Assembly (NCBI RefSeq): GCF_001685025.1
Contig: NZ_MAYU01000024.1
Coordinates: forward strand, 1-64,000
Length of the DNA: 64,000 nucleotides
Direction: 5' to 3'
Source of the DNA: Bacillus sp. FJAT-27225
GTDB lineage: Bacteria; Bacillota; Bacilli; Bacillales; Cytobacillaceae
The notes beneath the pieces are model-generated. The model searched no databases. It was not told the DNA's origin and worked only from the letters and a program-made list of their open reading frames with translations. Position 1 is the first letter of the stretch; each line of letters starts with the position of its first letter. This document shows, piece by piece, positions 43,557 to 51,068 of the stretch. The position numbers were made by a program, and so were the translations under genes.

Positions 43557-43853
43557 TGTGGATAAGTCAAAGGGTTTGTTATGATGGGAATAACCAGTTT
43601 GCATTTGTGGAAAATACAAATGAATGGGAGGTGGATCCAATGATTTATTGCTGTGAAGAACATGTCGATTTGGCTTTAGATAAAGTCGTAGATGAACATG
43701 AAACCTTTCCGATCCTTGAAAAAGTGGTTGTGGATAAGTTATCAACAAGCTGCGAATTTTGTCAAAAAACCTCAGTATATATTGTGGCGAACGGATGATC
43801 TCCTACAAGATGTGGATAATAAATGTGGAAATGTGGATAACTCCTGTTGATAA
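43557..43853. promoter_or_regulatory. DnaA-box cluster upstream of rlmH
   Basis: Exact TGTGGATAA at 43557-43565, 43729-43737, 43811-43819 and 43832-43840. One-mismatch boxes are at 43739-43747 (TTATCAACA) and 43845-43853 (TGTTGATAA), with TGTGGATTG at 43892. B. subtilis has an oriC-proximal DnaA-box cluster at yydA, which is rlmH, thought to titrate DnaA and limit initiation; this is its counterpart. Confidence 0.85.
43640..43798 (+). CDS. CxxH/CxxC mini-protein (YyzF-like)
   Basis: Fifty-two-residue protein with CEEH (CxxH) near the N-terminus and CEFC (CxxC) near the C-terminus, a known Bacillus small-protein family of unknown function, probably zinc-binding. Start ATG 43640 with GGGAGGTG upstream. 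It is embedded in a DnaA-box cluster and sits between htrA and rlmH. Confidence 0.85.
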   Translation: MIYCCEEHVDLALDKVVDEHETFPILEKVVVDKLSTSCEFCQKTSVYIVANG

Positions 43854-43859
43854 CTTGTT

Positions 43860-43887
43860 TGTAAACTGTTTGTAACCAAATTGTAAA
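43860..43887 (+). promoter_or_regulatory. Three phased WalR half-sites before rlmH
   Basis: TGTAAA (43860-43865), CTGTT, TGTAAC (43871-43876), CAAAT, TGTAAA (43882-43887). Each half-site fits TGTWAH and each spacer is exactly 5 bp, so two overlapping WalR boxes in an 11-bp phase end 13 bp before the rlmH start. Confidence 0.5.
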
Positions 43888-43899
43888 GGGCTGTGGATT

Positions 43900-44379
43900 G
43901 TGAATATCTCGATTGTGACAGTTGGCAAATTGAAAGAAAAGTACCTTAAACAGGGAATCGAAGAATATATCAAAAGGCTATCGGCCTATTCAAAAATAGA
44001 AGTGATTGAAGTGCCAGATGAAAAGGCTCCTGAAGAAATGAGCCTGGCGGAAATGGAGCAGGTCAAAAAAAAGGAAGGAGAACGGATCCTTGCCAAGATA
44101 GGGCAGGACCCGTATGTCATTGCATTAGCAATAGAAGGAAAAATGCAATCCTCCGAAGAGCTTGCTTCCACCTTGGATAACCTGGCCCTTCATGGGAAAA
44201 GTAAAATTGCGTTTGTGATAGGCGGCTCACTTGGCTTAAGCGGAGAAGTTTTATCGCGCGCAAATGAAAAGCTCTCATTTTCCAAAATGACGTTTCCCCA
44301 TCAGCTGATGAGGTTGATATTGGTGGAGCAGATTTATCGGGCGTTTAGGATTAACAGGGGGGAACCTTATCATAAGTAA
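43900..44379 (+). CDS. rlmH: 23S rRNA m3Psi1915 methyltransferase RlmH
   Basis: SPOUT-class methyltransferase acting on pseudouridine 1915 of 23S rRNA. The 159-residue product has the SAM-binding knot [10 protein letters not shown] and the C-terminal [18 protein letters not shown]...GEPYHK. GTG start at 43900. The last codons form the core of a repeat found again throughout the next 20 kb; the same gene end (orfX) is the integration site of staphylococcal SCC elements. Confidence 0.96.
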   Translation: MNISIVTVGKLKEKYLKQGIEEYIKRLSAYSKIEVIEVPDEKAPEEMSLAEMEQVKKKEGERILAKIGQDPYVIALAIEGKMQSSEELASTLDNLALHGKSKIAFVIGGSLGLSGEVLSRANEKLSFSKMTFPHQLMRLILVEQIYRAFRINRGEPYHK

Positions 44380-44390
44380 ATGCGGTTTTT
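44362..44390 (+). repeat. att-like repeat 1 (rlmH 3' end)
   Basis: GAACCTTATCATAAGTAAAT followed by GCGGTTTTT, covering the last four rlmH codons, the TAA and a short T-run. It is the reference copy for the repeats below and resembles the SCC attachment sequence at staphylococcal orfX (TATCATAA core, then GCGGTTTTT). Confidence 0.75.
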
Positions 44391-44453
44391 GTATTTTTAG
44401 AGCTCTCACTCGTATTGTAAATAATAATAAAATTTTCATAGGAGGGAAATTTT

Positions 44454-45602
44454 TTGAGAAGATTAGACATGTATAAAAAACCAAATTTATTGCGTACCTT
44501 GGTTACACATAGTGGCGAAGATATTGATGAAGATTATAAAAAGTATTCAGATGGTAAAAAAGATCTAAAAATAAATGTAGAAAAGTATAGAGAAGAGCCT
44601 AATTTTTATGAAATTGTTAAAGAAATGATTTTTGACATTGATGAAGAAAGTAGACCATTGCTTTACATTATCTGTTATACGTTTAATAGTTCTTATAACA
44701 GTGTTGAAGTGGCTGCTTTATTAACAACGTCTGTTGAAGGCTCAAAAGATGAAATAGATAAAGATATACTACATGAACTAGCTATGTCAATTATATACAA
44801 TGTACCTGTTTTTCCTAATGATAATAGTACAGAACAAAAGCTTGTTGAATATTATAACGAATTATATGAATATGGTTTTGAATTATTAGATGAAAATGGT
44901 GAATTAAAAACTTACAAACTTACAAATTCTATTATGCCAAATCTTGAAGAAGAAGTTGATTTGACGAGCAATGAAATTCCAAGAATTTATTCGTTTAGTG
45001 AAGTTAATATCTATAAAAATAAAATAATGGAGAAATTAAAACAGCTCGATAATGCTCAATACGTTATTAATAATTTGAAAGAAGGAATTAAAAAATTATC
45101 AGACTTATTAAATAGTTCATTTAGAAATGAGAATAAACTTCAAACAATTTTGACAAACTATCCAATATTATTTGGAACTGAATATATTAGAGTATTAGAT
45201 AAACATAGTTTCGGGTCAGAATATGAAGCTGACTATGTATTAGAAAGATATAGTGGTCTTTTTGATGTTATTGAAATTGAAGCAAGTACTTTAAATATTT
45301 ATACTAAACAAGGTAACCCGTCTAGTGAATTAGTACATGCAGAACAACAAATAATGGATTGGTTAGAGTGGATTGAACACAATAACCCATATGCACGTGA
45401 AAAAATCCAAGAATTATATTCACCAAAAGGCTATGTGGTCATTGGAAGATCAAAAACTTTAACACCAGAAAACAAAGAAAAGCTCAGAAGAAGGAATCTA
45501 ATTTTTAGAGATAAAATTGAAATAATTACCTACGATGATTTATTAGATAATGCTAATTCATTATTAAACATTTTAACTGGTAATAAAACGGAAAATTATT
45601 GA
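44454..45602 (+). CDS. sduA: Shedu-type nuclease (SduA, DUF4263)
   Basis: Single-gene anti-phage protein. The 382-residue product has an N-terminal domain of about 200 residues I do not recognise and a C-terminal DUF4263 PD-(D/E)xK-like domain (about 220-345): NENKLQTIL, Asp260 (EADYVL), Glu274 and Glu276 (VIEIEA), and Gln298/Gln299 (HAEQQIMDWLEW), which form the likely active site. TTG start 44454 with GGAGGG 7 nt upstream. AT-rich compared with core genes. It lies alone between att repeats 1 and 2. Function inferred from family. Confidence 0.8.
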   Translation: MRRLDMYKKPNLLRTLVTHSGEDIDEDYKKYSDGKKDLKINVEKYREEPNFYEIVKEMIFDIDEESRPLLYIICYTFNSSYNSVEVAALLTTSVEGSKDEIDKDILHELAMSIIYNVPVFPNDNSTEQKLVEYYNELYEYGFELLDENGELKTYKLTNSIMPNLEEEVDLTSNEIPRIYSFSEVNIYKNKIMEKLKQLDNAQYVINNLKEGIKKLSDLLNSSFRNENKLQTILTNYPILFGTEYIRVLDKHSFGSEYEADYVLERYSGLFDVIEIEASTLNIYTKQGNPSSELVHAEQQIMDWLEWIEHNNPYAREKIQELYSPKGYVVIGRSKTLTPENKEKLRRRNLIFRDKIEIITYDDLLDNANSLLNILTGNKTENY

Positions 45603-45645
45603 AAACAGGAAGGTAATAATGATAATTACTTATTTTATTACTAAC

Positions 45646-45675
45646 TTGTGATTCGATAGGTATTGATAATCACAA
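45646..45675. repeat. Inverted repeat after the Shedu gene
   Basis: TTGTGATT (45646-45653) and AATCACAA (45668-45675), perfect 8-bp arms just left of att repeat 2; possibly part of the cassette end. Confidence 0.4.
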
Positions 45676-45706
45676 ATAGACTGACGATTATTCACAATAA
45701 CTAATT

Positions 45707-45740
45707 AGAAACCTACCATAAGCCAGTGTGGTTTTTTTTT
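45707..45740 (+). repeat. att-like repeat 2
   Basis: GAAACCTACCATAAGCCAGT followed by GTGGTTTTTTTTT. It keeps CCTA.CATAAG and the GGTTTTT tail of the rlmH end. Confidence 0.55.
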
Positions 45741-45989
45741 GAAAGCGAACGAGTAGGACTCCAAAAAAGAAAGTATAAAGAAAAGTTGGAAAAAAATGTT
45801 CAATCCACCTCTACTCTAATATATTAAAGAGGAGGGAAGCGACCTAAAAACCAAGGAAAACCTTCTACCAGATCTAAGTTTCTCAATATGAGAGGTCAGC
45901 TATTTTCCCTATCATTACAGTCTATTTTAATGATGAAAAGGTAAAATCCTTACATGAAATGAATCAGAAAGTAATGTAAGTTATAATGA
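45741..45989. other. Decayed non-coding stretch
   Basis: Contains an orphan ribosome site (AGAGGAGGGAAG near 45830) but no intact ORF; stops occur in all frames. Probably gene debris between att repeats 2 and 3. Confidence 0.4.
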
Positions 45990-46340
45990 AAGAAAAACGA
46001 AAGGATTTGGTTTGGCAGTTCTAAAAATGGGGATAATACTAACGATTTTGAGGATCATTTCGAATTTAGTTATAGATATAATAAGGATGGGGCTTACCTG
46101 GAAAACTTTAATAGTGGTGAAGAGAGGCATTTTGAATTTGAAGTGAATGTCACTATTGAATTCCTTTGGGATATGGATAAAAATATGTATGAAGTTAATT
46201 ATTATGTTTCTTCACCAACCGTTACTGATGTTGATGTACCAAATTATGATGAATTTGCAAAAGATGTATACAGAGATTTAGAAAGTAAAGGAATTAACTT
46301 AGACTATATTCCTGATCGCTTTGAATGGAATATGTATTAA
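45990..46340 (+). pseudogene. 5'-truncated small acidic protein
   Basis: An open frame of about 116 codons, running from just after a TGA at 45987 to the TAA at 46340, with content such as DFEDHFEFSYRYNKDG and VPNYDEFAKDVYRDLESKG. The first in-frame ATG is only at 46143 and has no ribosome site, so the beginning appears lost. Family not recognised; the small acidic character would suit an immunity protein, but that is a guess. Confidence 0.45.
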
Positions 46341-46389
46341 GGGTAATAATCGTATATTTATTAGGCGTTGGTTAAATTTTAGATTATAA

Positions 46390-46427
46390 AAGAACTTGCG
46401 AAGAATAATCATTCCCTGCAAGTTCTT
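46390..46427. repeat. Perfect inverted repeat
   Basis: AAGAACTTGC (46390-46399) and GCAAGTTCTT (46418-46427). No T-run on either side, so not a clear terminator; may be an element end. Confidence 0.45.
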
Positions 46428-46491
46428 GAGTATTAATAGACCCATCGATTGTTCGGTGAGTCTATCATCTTTACATACCTACGAAAAATGT

Positions 46492-46589
46492 TTGACGCAG
46501 ACCAGAATTATTTTAATACTGTATATTCTTTCTTAGCAAAAGACTTTTATAAGTGGCTAAGGTCACAGAATCCAGAAGATTATATCTAA
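46492..46589 (+). pseudogene. Gene fragment, C-terminal
   Basis: Open frame ending at TAA 46587-46589: FDADQNYFNTVYSFLAKDFY then KWLRSQNPEDYI. No start or ribosome site; source family not recognised. Confidence 0.3.
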
Positions 46590-46687
46590 AAGAGTATCTT
46601 GGAATGGTTCTTTAAATAGATTCTTCTCAAACATCTCTTCACTGTTATTTCAAGCCATGTTTACCATCCGTGCATTCGTCTTTCTTT

Positions 46688-46813
46688 TTAACGTGTTGTG
46701 CATAACACTCTATCACCTTCTGAAAAGTCGTCTGGAAAGCGTTCATTAATACGTAGAATGACTTCTTCTAATGAATCTCGCTCTTCTACTGGTTTAACAG
46801 AGCATCCACACTT
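46688..46813 (-). pseudogene. Type I restriction subunit HsdR, C-terminal remnant
   Basis: The minus strand reads ...VEERDSLEEVILRINERF then PDDFSEGDRVLCTTR and a stop. The pattern L(E/D)E(V/I)I..(I/L)NERF...F(S/T)E.D(R/K)(V/L) is typical of the C-terminal helical part of HsdR. Only about 42 codons survive. If right, a type I restriction system once occupied this cassette. Confidence 0.4.
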
Positions 46814-46818
46814 CCAGG

Positions 46819-47203
46819 ATGTTCATATTTCAAGGCGAAGAAGGATTAAATATTCCAACTCTTATAGCGTTTATTATTCTATTTCTTGTAATTGGAAACT
46901 TATATATGTATAACAATTTATATCATATTAACCCTGTATTAACGTTGTTTTATGACATTCATATTGCTACAGAATCGGCTGGAAAAGATACTATTATTAT
47001 ATCAAATAAAAATAGCGATTTTTATGAGAAATGTGTCCCCAGGAGTAAGGCTATATACGAAAGATAAAAAAAATAAATTAACTTATACTAAGGTGATCAC
47101 CTTTATTATATTATTGGCTGTATTTTTATTTTTTTGGAATGTTCAATTTCTGGGTTTTATATATGAATTTACAGCTTATATCCTGAAGTTAATAATAAAA
47201 TAA
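46819..47203 (+). pseudogene. Frameshifted small membrane protein
   Basis: Two overlapping frames join into one plausible protein: IPTLIAFIILFLVIGNLYMY and HINPVLTLFYDIHI in the first (to 47067), then YTKDKKNKLTYTKVITFIIL and a second hydrophobic helix in the other (to 47203). The shift lies near 46990-47060. Two membrane segments flank a cytosolic loop. Family not named. Confidence 0.45.
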
Positions 47204-47390
47204 TTAAATGAGTTATAGAAAATATTGTTGTTGCATAAGCAACGTAAGCAGCACTATTTTTGTATGTTTCAGTAATTTCACTATTGTTAGCTTGAAAAAA
47301 GAAAAACCCATTATTTATTAATACGTGAGCAGCTTAGGAATATAAAAAACTAGTTTTAATATGGGAAAAACCGCACTTAGATACATTACG

Positions 47391-47422
47391 GAGAACCGTA
47401 TCATAAGTACATGAGGTTTTTT
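47391..47422 (+). repeat. att-like repeat 3
   Basis: GAGAACCGTATCATAAGTAC followed by ATGAGGTTTTTT: 26 of 29 positions equal the rlmH end. An inverted flank AAAACCGCACTTA (47367-47379) precedes it, making a roughly 55-bp imperfect palindrome. Confidence 0.7.
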
Positions 47423-47426
47423 ATCA

Positions 47427-47462
47427 ATGTCGTAAACAAGTAAAGTTTACGGCATTTTTTTA
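47427..47462 (+). terminator. Terminator next to att repeat 3
   Basis: TGTCGTAAAC/GTTTACGGCA hairpin followed by seven T. It insulates the FRG cassette from upstream transcription. Confidence 0.75.
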
Positions 47463-47579
47463 ATTTATGTTTGAAAATAATTATAATAATAACTAAATCC
47501 TTGTTCATAACCAAATATTGCCGAAGTAAAAATATGGTATATTATTAACAGCTAACTATAGAACAAGGGGGAATAAAAA

Positions 47580-48782
47580 GTGAATCTAACTGACTTAATA
47601 GATAATATTTTAGATATATTTAGTCAAGTAGAGCCTGAATCCTATAATTTTGAAATGTTAAAGCAATCTTTTATAAGAGATAATACAGAGTATGAGAAGT
47701 TAACGGAATACATGGATCAAGAGATAAAAGATATTTTGACAGAAAGGTTTGAAGAAAGTGAGGAATTAGTTGGAAAATGGTTTGATATAGTTTATAGCAT
47801 TAAATATCATTTTTCAGTAAAAAAATATGATATCGCAAACCAAACTGAACAAAACCTTAGTGAAGTGGATACATCTCGTGTAGAAGAGTTATTATTAAAG
47901 AAAGGCTTACCTAATAAATTTAAAATTAAAGTAGAAGAAAACATTCTAAAAATTGAATATGATTTTTCTGATGAAAGTGAATGGAAAGGGTTAGTTAAAG
48001 ACCTGGAGGCCTGGGACAAAGAAAATGTCATAGAAACTTTTTCAAATACATTTAAAGTTAATCAAGAGAATATTCAGTACATAGAAAGTGTAACTGAATA
48101 TGTAGATTTTATATCTAAGTTTGATAACTTTAATTTTGTGTCTAGAGGTCAAAAAGATTGCCGATACACATTAACACCCTCACTTTATAGGATACATACA
48201 GACAGTTATAAAAGTCATTCATCCATGTATGAATCTTTATTCAAACAAAAAGTGGCATTTTATGATAATTCAGTAGAAAAAAAGGATATAGAAGAACTTA
48301 GGGCTTACGCCCAACATTTTGGATTACCTACTAATTATCTAGATTTTACAGAAGCACATTTAATTTCATTACTTTTTGCTGTGGAAGATTATAAATACAA
48401 TGAAAATCATTCAATAGTATATTTTGTTGATGCCTCAGCTCATAATAAAGAAGTTATCAGAGATGAAATAAAACTTGTTGATTTTTCTGATAAGGATTTA
48501 AAAACAACAAAAGAACGTACTTATTCAGATCAATCTTATTTCATTAAAGTAGGAAACTCTAGCGAGAGAATTCACTTTCAAAAAGGGTGTTTTCTTAAAG
48601 TGGAGCCGGGAGATAAGTTAGAAAATATGTTAGCAAAACATACAAAAGTAGCTATTATCGATAAAAAATCAAAGAATAAGATATTAAGTGAACTATTTAA
48701 CTTAGGTATTACTTTTGAAAATATATATCCAGATAAGGATAACATGGTTAAAACAATAAAATTTATTTATGAAGAGGCATGA
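47580..48782 (+). CDS. FRG-domain protein, candidate defence effector or sensor
   Basis: The 400-residue product has an N-terminal region (1-175) that I do not recognise and a C-terminal FRG domain: FVSRGQ (186-191), TLTPSLYR, AQHFGLPTNYLDFT (244-257) and LISLLFAVED. FRG domains occur in phage-defence loci; the biochemical activity is not established. GTG start 47580 with AAGGGGG upstream. The next gene (DUF262) follows after 18 bp, so the pair is an operon. Low GC and position between att repeats 3 and 4 suggest transfer. Confidence 0.75.
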   Translation: MNLTDLIDNILDIFSQVEPESYNFEMLKQSFIRDNTEYEKLTEYMDQEIKDILTERFEESEELVGKWFDIVYSIKYHFSVKKYDIANQTEQNLSEVDTSRVEELLLKKGLPNKFKIKVEENILKIEYDFSDESEWKGLVKDLEAWDKENVIETFSNTFKVNQENIQYIESVTEYVDFISKFDNFNFVSRGQKDCRYTLTPSLYRIHTDSYKSHSSMYESLFKQKVAFYDNSVEKKDIEELRAYAQHFGLPTNYLDFTEAHLISLLFAVEDYKYNENHSIVYFVDASAHNKEVIRDEIKLVDFSDKDLKTTKERTYSDQSYFIKVGNSSERIHFQKGCFLKVEPGDKLENMLAKHTKVAIIDKKSKNKILSELFNLGITFENIYPDKDNMVKTIKFIYEEA

Positions 48783-48800
48783 GAGGAGGATTTTTAATAA

Positions 48801-49988
48801 ATGGAGATTAGTCATAAAATAGAATACCAACGTCCTTTAATATCAGTTCAGGATATAATTAATTTTATTGATAAGGGTGAAAAATACATAAAAAGTGACT
48901 TGGAGAACCTAAGTGACAATGAGCAATTAGAAGTTCTACATGGTATCGTTTTAAGTCCAGATTATCAAAGACAATATAGATCTACTTTAGCAGAAGAAGC
49001 TTCTATAATTGAATCGCTTTTACTAGGCATTCCAATCCCAGAAATTTTTTTAGTAAGAACTAGTAATGCAGGTATTCAACTTCGTCATGTAATGGATGGG
49101 CAACATCGCCTTACAGCAATTTATAGATTTGTAAAAGATAAATTTGCATTAAAAAATTTGGAAATATTAAGTGAAGATTTTTCTGTTTACAATAAAAGGT
49201 TTTCCGAGTTAAATCGGGAACATAAAATAAAAATTTTAGGAAGTCACTTATCAATACTAGAATTCTTTCCATTTGAAGATGATGAAATTGAAATTGAATT
49301 ATTTAAAAGGTACAACAGAAATACCAAACCATTGGAAAAACATGAAATTGCAATGGCCACTTATTATTCAAAAACCAGTCAATTTATTACCAATTTTATA
49401 AATGAAATAATTGAAAATAGTGAAAAAAAACCAGAATACTGGGATCTGGTGAGGATTTACAATATTACCAAAGATAGAAAGGATAAACAGAAAAACCATC
49501 AGGAATTGTGCATTCTATTAAGTATATTACTTATGGGACCAGATCTCACAGCAAAAGATGGTGTGGAAGCAGCTAATAATTTTCTAAAATCAAAATCAAA
49601 GTTGTTCAAAAATGATGAAGATGAAAACTTAGGAGAGTTGAAGTTAAAGTTAGACGCCTTTAATCAATTTGTACTTAAGTTATCTGAAGTTGTAGAATAT
49701 CCTTTTTCAAATAGTATTTATAAAATATCAGAGAAAAGAATGGCCAAGTATCATGTAGGGGTGTCTATGGTTTTAGCAGTAATATTTTATTATTTCGAAA
49801 TAGATATTGACCATCCAGAGTTAAGTGGAGAGGTTAGAAATATTATACTTAAAAGCCCTTTAGGTGATATTGAATATAATGCTTCGAGCACTAATACTAG
49901 GAGTTTAGTGAATTATTTAATTGATAAAAATAATATTTTTAACGAAGTATATAACTCCCTAACATTAAAAGAGAGCTTCCATATTTAA
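48801..49988 (+). CDS. DUF262 (GmrS-like) protein
   Basis: The 395-residue product carries an N-terminal DUF262/ParB-like fold: SPDYQRQYR, EEASIIESLLLGIPIPEIFL and the nucleotide-binding motif DGQHRL (99-104). DUF262 is the N-terminal half of type IV restriction enzyme GmrSD and of SspE/BrxU-type defence proteins. The C-terminal half here is not a clear DUF1524 HNH domain, so the nuclease partner is missing or different. ATG 48801 with GAGGAGG. Coupled to the FRG gene. Confidence 0.8.
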   Translation: MEISHKIEYQRPLISVQDIINFIDKGEKYIKSDLENLSDNEQLEVLHGIVLSPDYQRQYRSTLAEEASIIESLLLGIPIPEIFLVRTSNAGIQLRHVMDGQHRLTAIYRFVKDKFALKNLEILSEDFSVYNKRFSELNREHKIKILGSHLSILEFFPFEDDEIEIELFKRYNRNTKPLEKHEIAMATYYSKTSQFITNFINEIIENSEKKPEYWDLVRIYNITKDRKDKQKNHQELCILLSILLMGPDLTAKDGVEAANNFLKSKSKLFKNDEDENLGELKLKLDAFNQFVLKLSEVVEYPFSNSIYKISEKRMAKYHVGVSMVLAVIFYYFEIDIDHPELSGEVRNIILKSPLGDIEYNASSTNTRSLVNYLIDKNNIFNEVYNSLTLKESFHI

Positions 49989-50012
49989 ATACCCTCATTT
50001 TGATAATCACGC

Positions 50013-50043
50013 GAGAACCATACCATAAGTCAGTCAGGTCTAT
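50013..50043 (+). repeat. att-like repeat 4
   Basis: GAGAACCATACCATAAGTCA followed by GTCAGGTCTAT; preceded by CCCTCATTTTGATA, the inverted flank seen at other copies. Shares ACCATAAG(T/C)CAGT with repeat 2. Confidence 0.55.
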
Positions 50044-50060
50044 TATTAAATTGAAAATTA

Positions 50061-50093
50061 ATACAGGTAACCTTAATAAAAGGTTACCTGTAT
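50061..50093. terminator. Perfect hairpin, likely terminator of the minus-strand genes
   Basis: ATACAGGTAACCTT (50061-50074) and AAGGTTACCTGTAT (50080-50093). On the minus strand TAATTTTC follows. Serves the 50140-50986 pair, perhaps also read-through from the DUF262 gene. Confidence 0.6.
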
Positions 50094-50139
50094 ATATAAA
50101 TGGTTAACAAATTTGAATTAAAAAAAGATAATTAAAATA

Positions 50140-50304
50140 TTATGACTCGATAATTTCAAATTCATCTAAAGAATAACAATAATCTTCACCAGATTCATCT
50201 ATTATCCTCCACCAATCAAATGCATCTTTAGAAATGACATCATATATATTTCCATTTGTTAATGAGAGACTAGTTTTTCCTAGATATCTGACTTTAAATA
50301 ACAT
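50140..50304 (-). CDS. Small SH3-like protein, paralogue of the next gene's N-terminus
   Basis: Fifty-four residues, MLFKVRYLGKTSLSLTNGN..., ending DEFEIIES. The pattern YLGKTSLSLTNG...IDESGEDYCYSLDEFEII matches the N-terminal 45 residues of the protein at 50318-50986 (YIGESSLSLIKG...IDESGTDYVFYLNN). Ribosome site GGGTGG upstream of ATG 50304. It begins 13 bp after that gene ends. Resembles small SH3-like proteins; function unknown. Confidence 0.65.
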   Translation of the reverse strand: MLFKVRYLGKTSLSLTNGNIYDVISKDAFDWWRIIDESGEDYCYSLDEFEIIES

Positions 50305-50317
50305 GTTACACCACCCT

Positions 50318-50986
50318 TTATCTTTTAGGTAGCTCTCTTATCAATTTTTTGATTTTCATATCTACTTTTCCTATATTTATACAAGAATACCAATGGACAT
50401 CGGCAATTCCTTTTATAGAGGTAGAAACATTTTTTACGATTGCTTGACCTGTTACCTTTTCCCAATCATCAGGATTAGTATCAATATCATTTTGATGTTT
50501 ATATAAGTTGACCAGTCTTGCTAACTCGTCGATTTTTCTATGATTATTAGAAGAGGCGATAACTTTAACTTTTCGAATATAAGTACCGCCAGTAATTACC
50601 CACTTCCCGTCCATTCCAAATAAAGGAATACTCTTGGGGATAAAAATATCATTTTTATAAAAAGCAGTGTCTGAAGTGGCAGCAACTTCCAGTATTGTTT
50701 TACTAATCAATTTATGTACAGGACCAATTTTTATACCTTTATTTTTAATATTATAGCCCACATCAAAAAATGATAAACATTCAACTTGGTCAATTTGTTT
50801 TGTTTCAATAATTTGATTTTTAATATCATCTATTAACCAAAGATTATTATTTAGGTAGAAAACATAATCCGTACCAGATTCATCAATTACATTAATCAAA
50901 TTATCCTCAAGTTTATTAAGTACCACATATTGTTTACCTTTTATGAGGCTTAAACTGCTTTCACCAATATAGGTTAATTTTGTCAT
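50318..50986 (-). CDS. Uncharacterised protein with N-terminal SH3-like module
   Basis: The 222-residue product has a 45-residue SH3-like module at the start, a middle region with KIDELARLVNLYKHQNDIDT, and a C-terminal stretch DWEKVTGQAIV...ADVHWYSCINIGKVDMKIKK. I recognise this C-terminal pattern from phage or toxin-associated hypothetical proteins but cannot name a function. Start ATG 50986 with AGGAG. Divergent from the OLD-type pseudogene, sharing an 82-bp promoter region. Confidence 0.65.
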   Translation of the reverse strand: MTKLTYIGESSLSLIKGKQYVVLNKLEDNLINVIDESGTDYVFYLNNNLWLIDDIKNQIIETKQIDQVECLSFFDVGYNIKNKGIKIGPVHKLISKTILEVAATSDTAFYKNDIFIPKSIPLFGMDGKWVITGGTYIRKVKVIASSNNHRKIDELARLVNLYKHQNDIDTNPDDWEKVTGQAIVKNVSTSIKGIADVHWYSCINIGKVDMKIKKLIRELPKR

Positions 50987-51068
50987 GTAATTCACTCCTA
51001 CATCTCTTATAGATAGATATTTATGAAAAGCTAAAAATAGCATTGTATGGTAAATGAAGGGTTCAGTG

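Noticed and set aside
43556-43639. 28-codon N-terminal extension of the CxxH/CxxC protein
   Set aside because: Runs through a DnaA box; the ATG at 43640 with GGGAGGTG gives the family-length protein.
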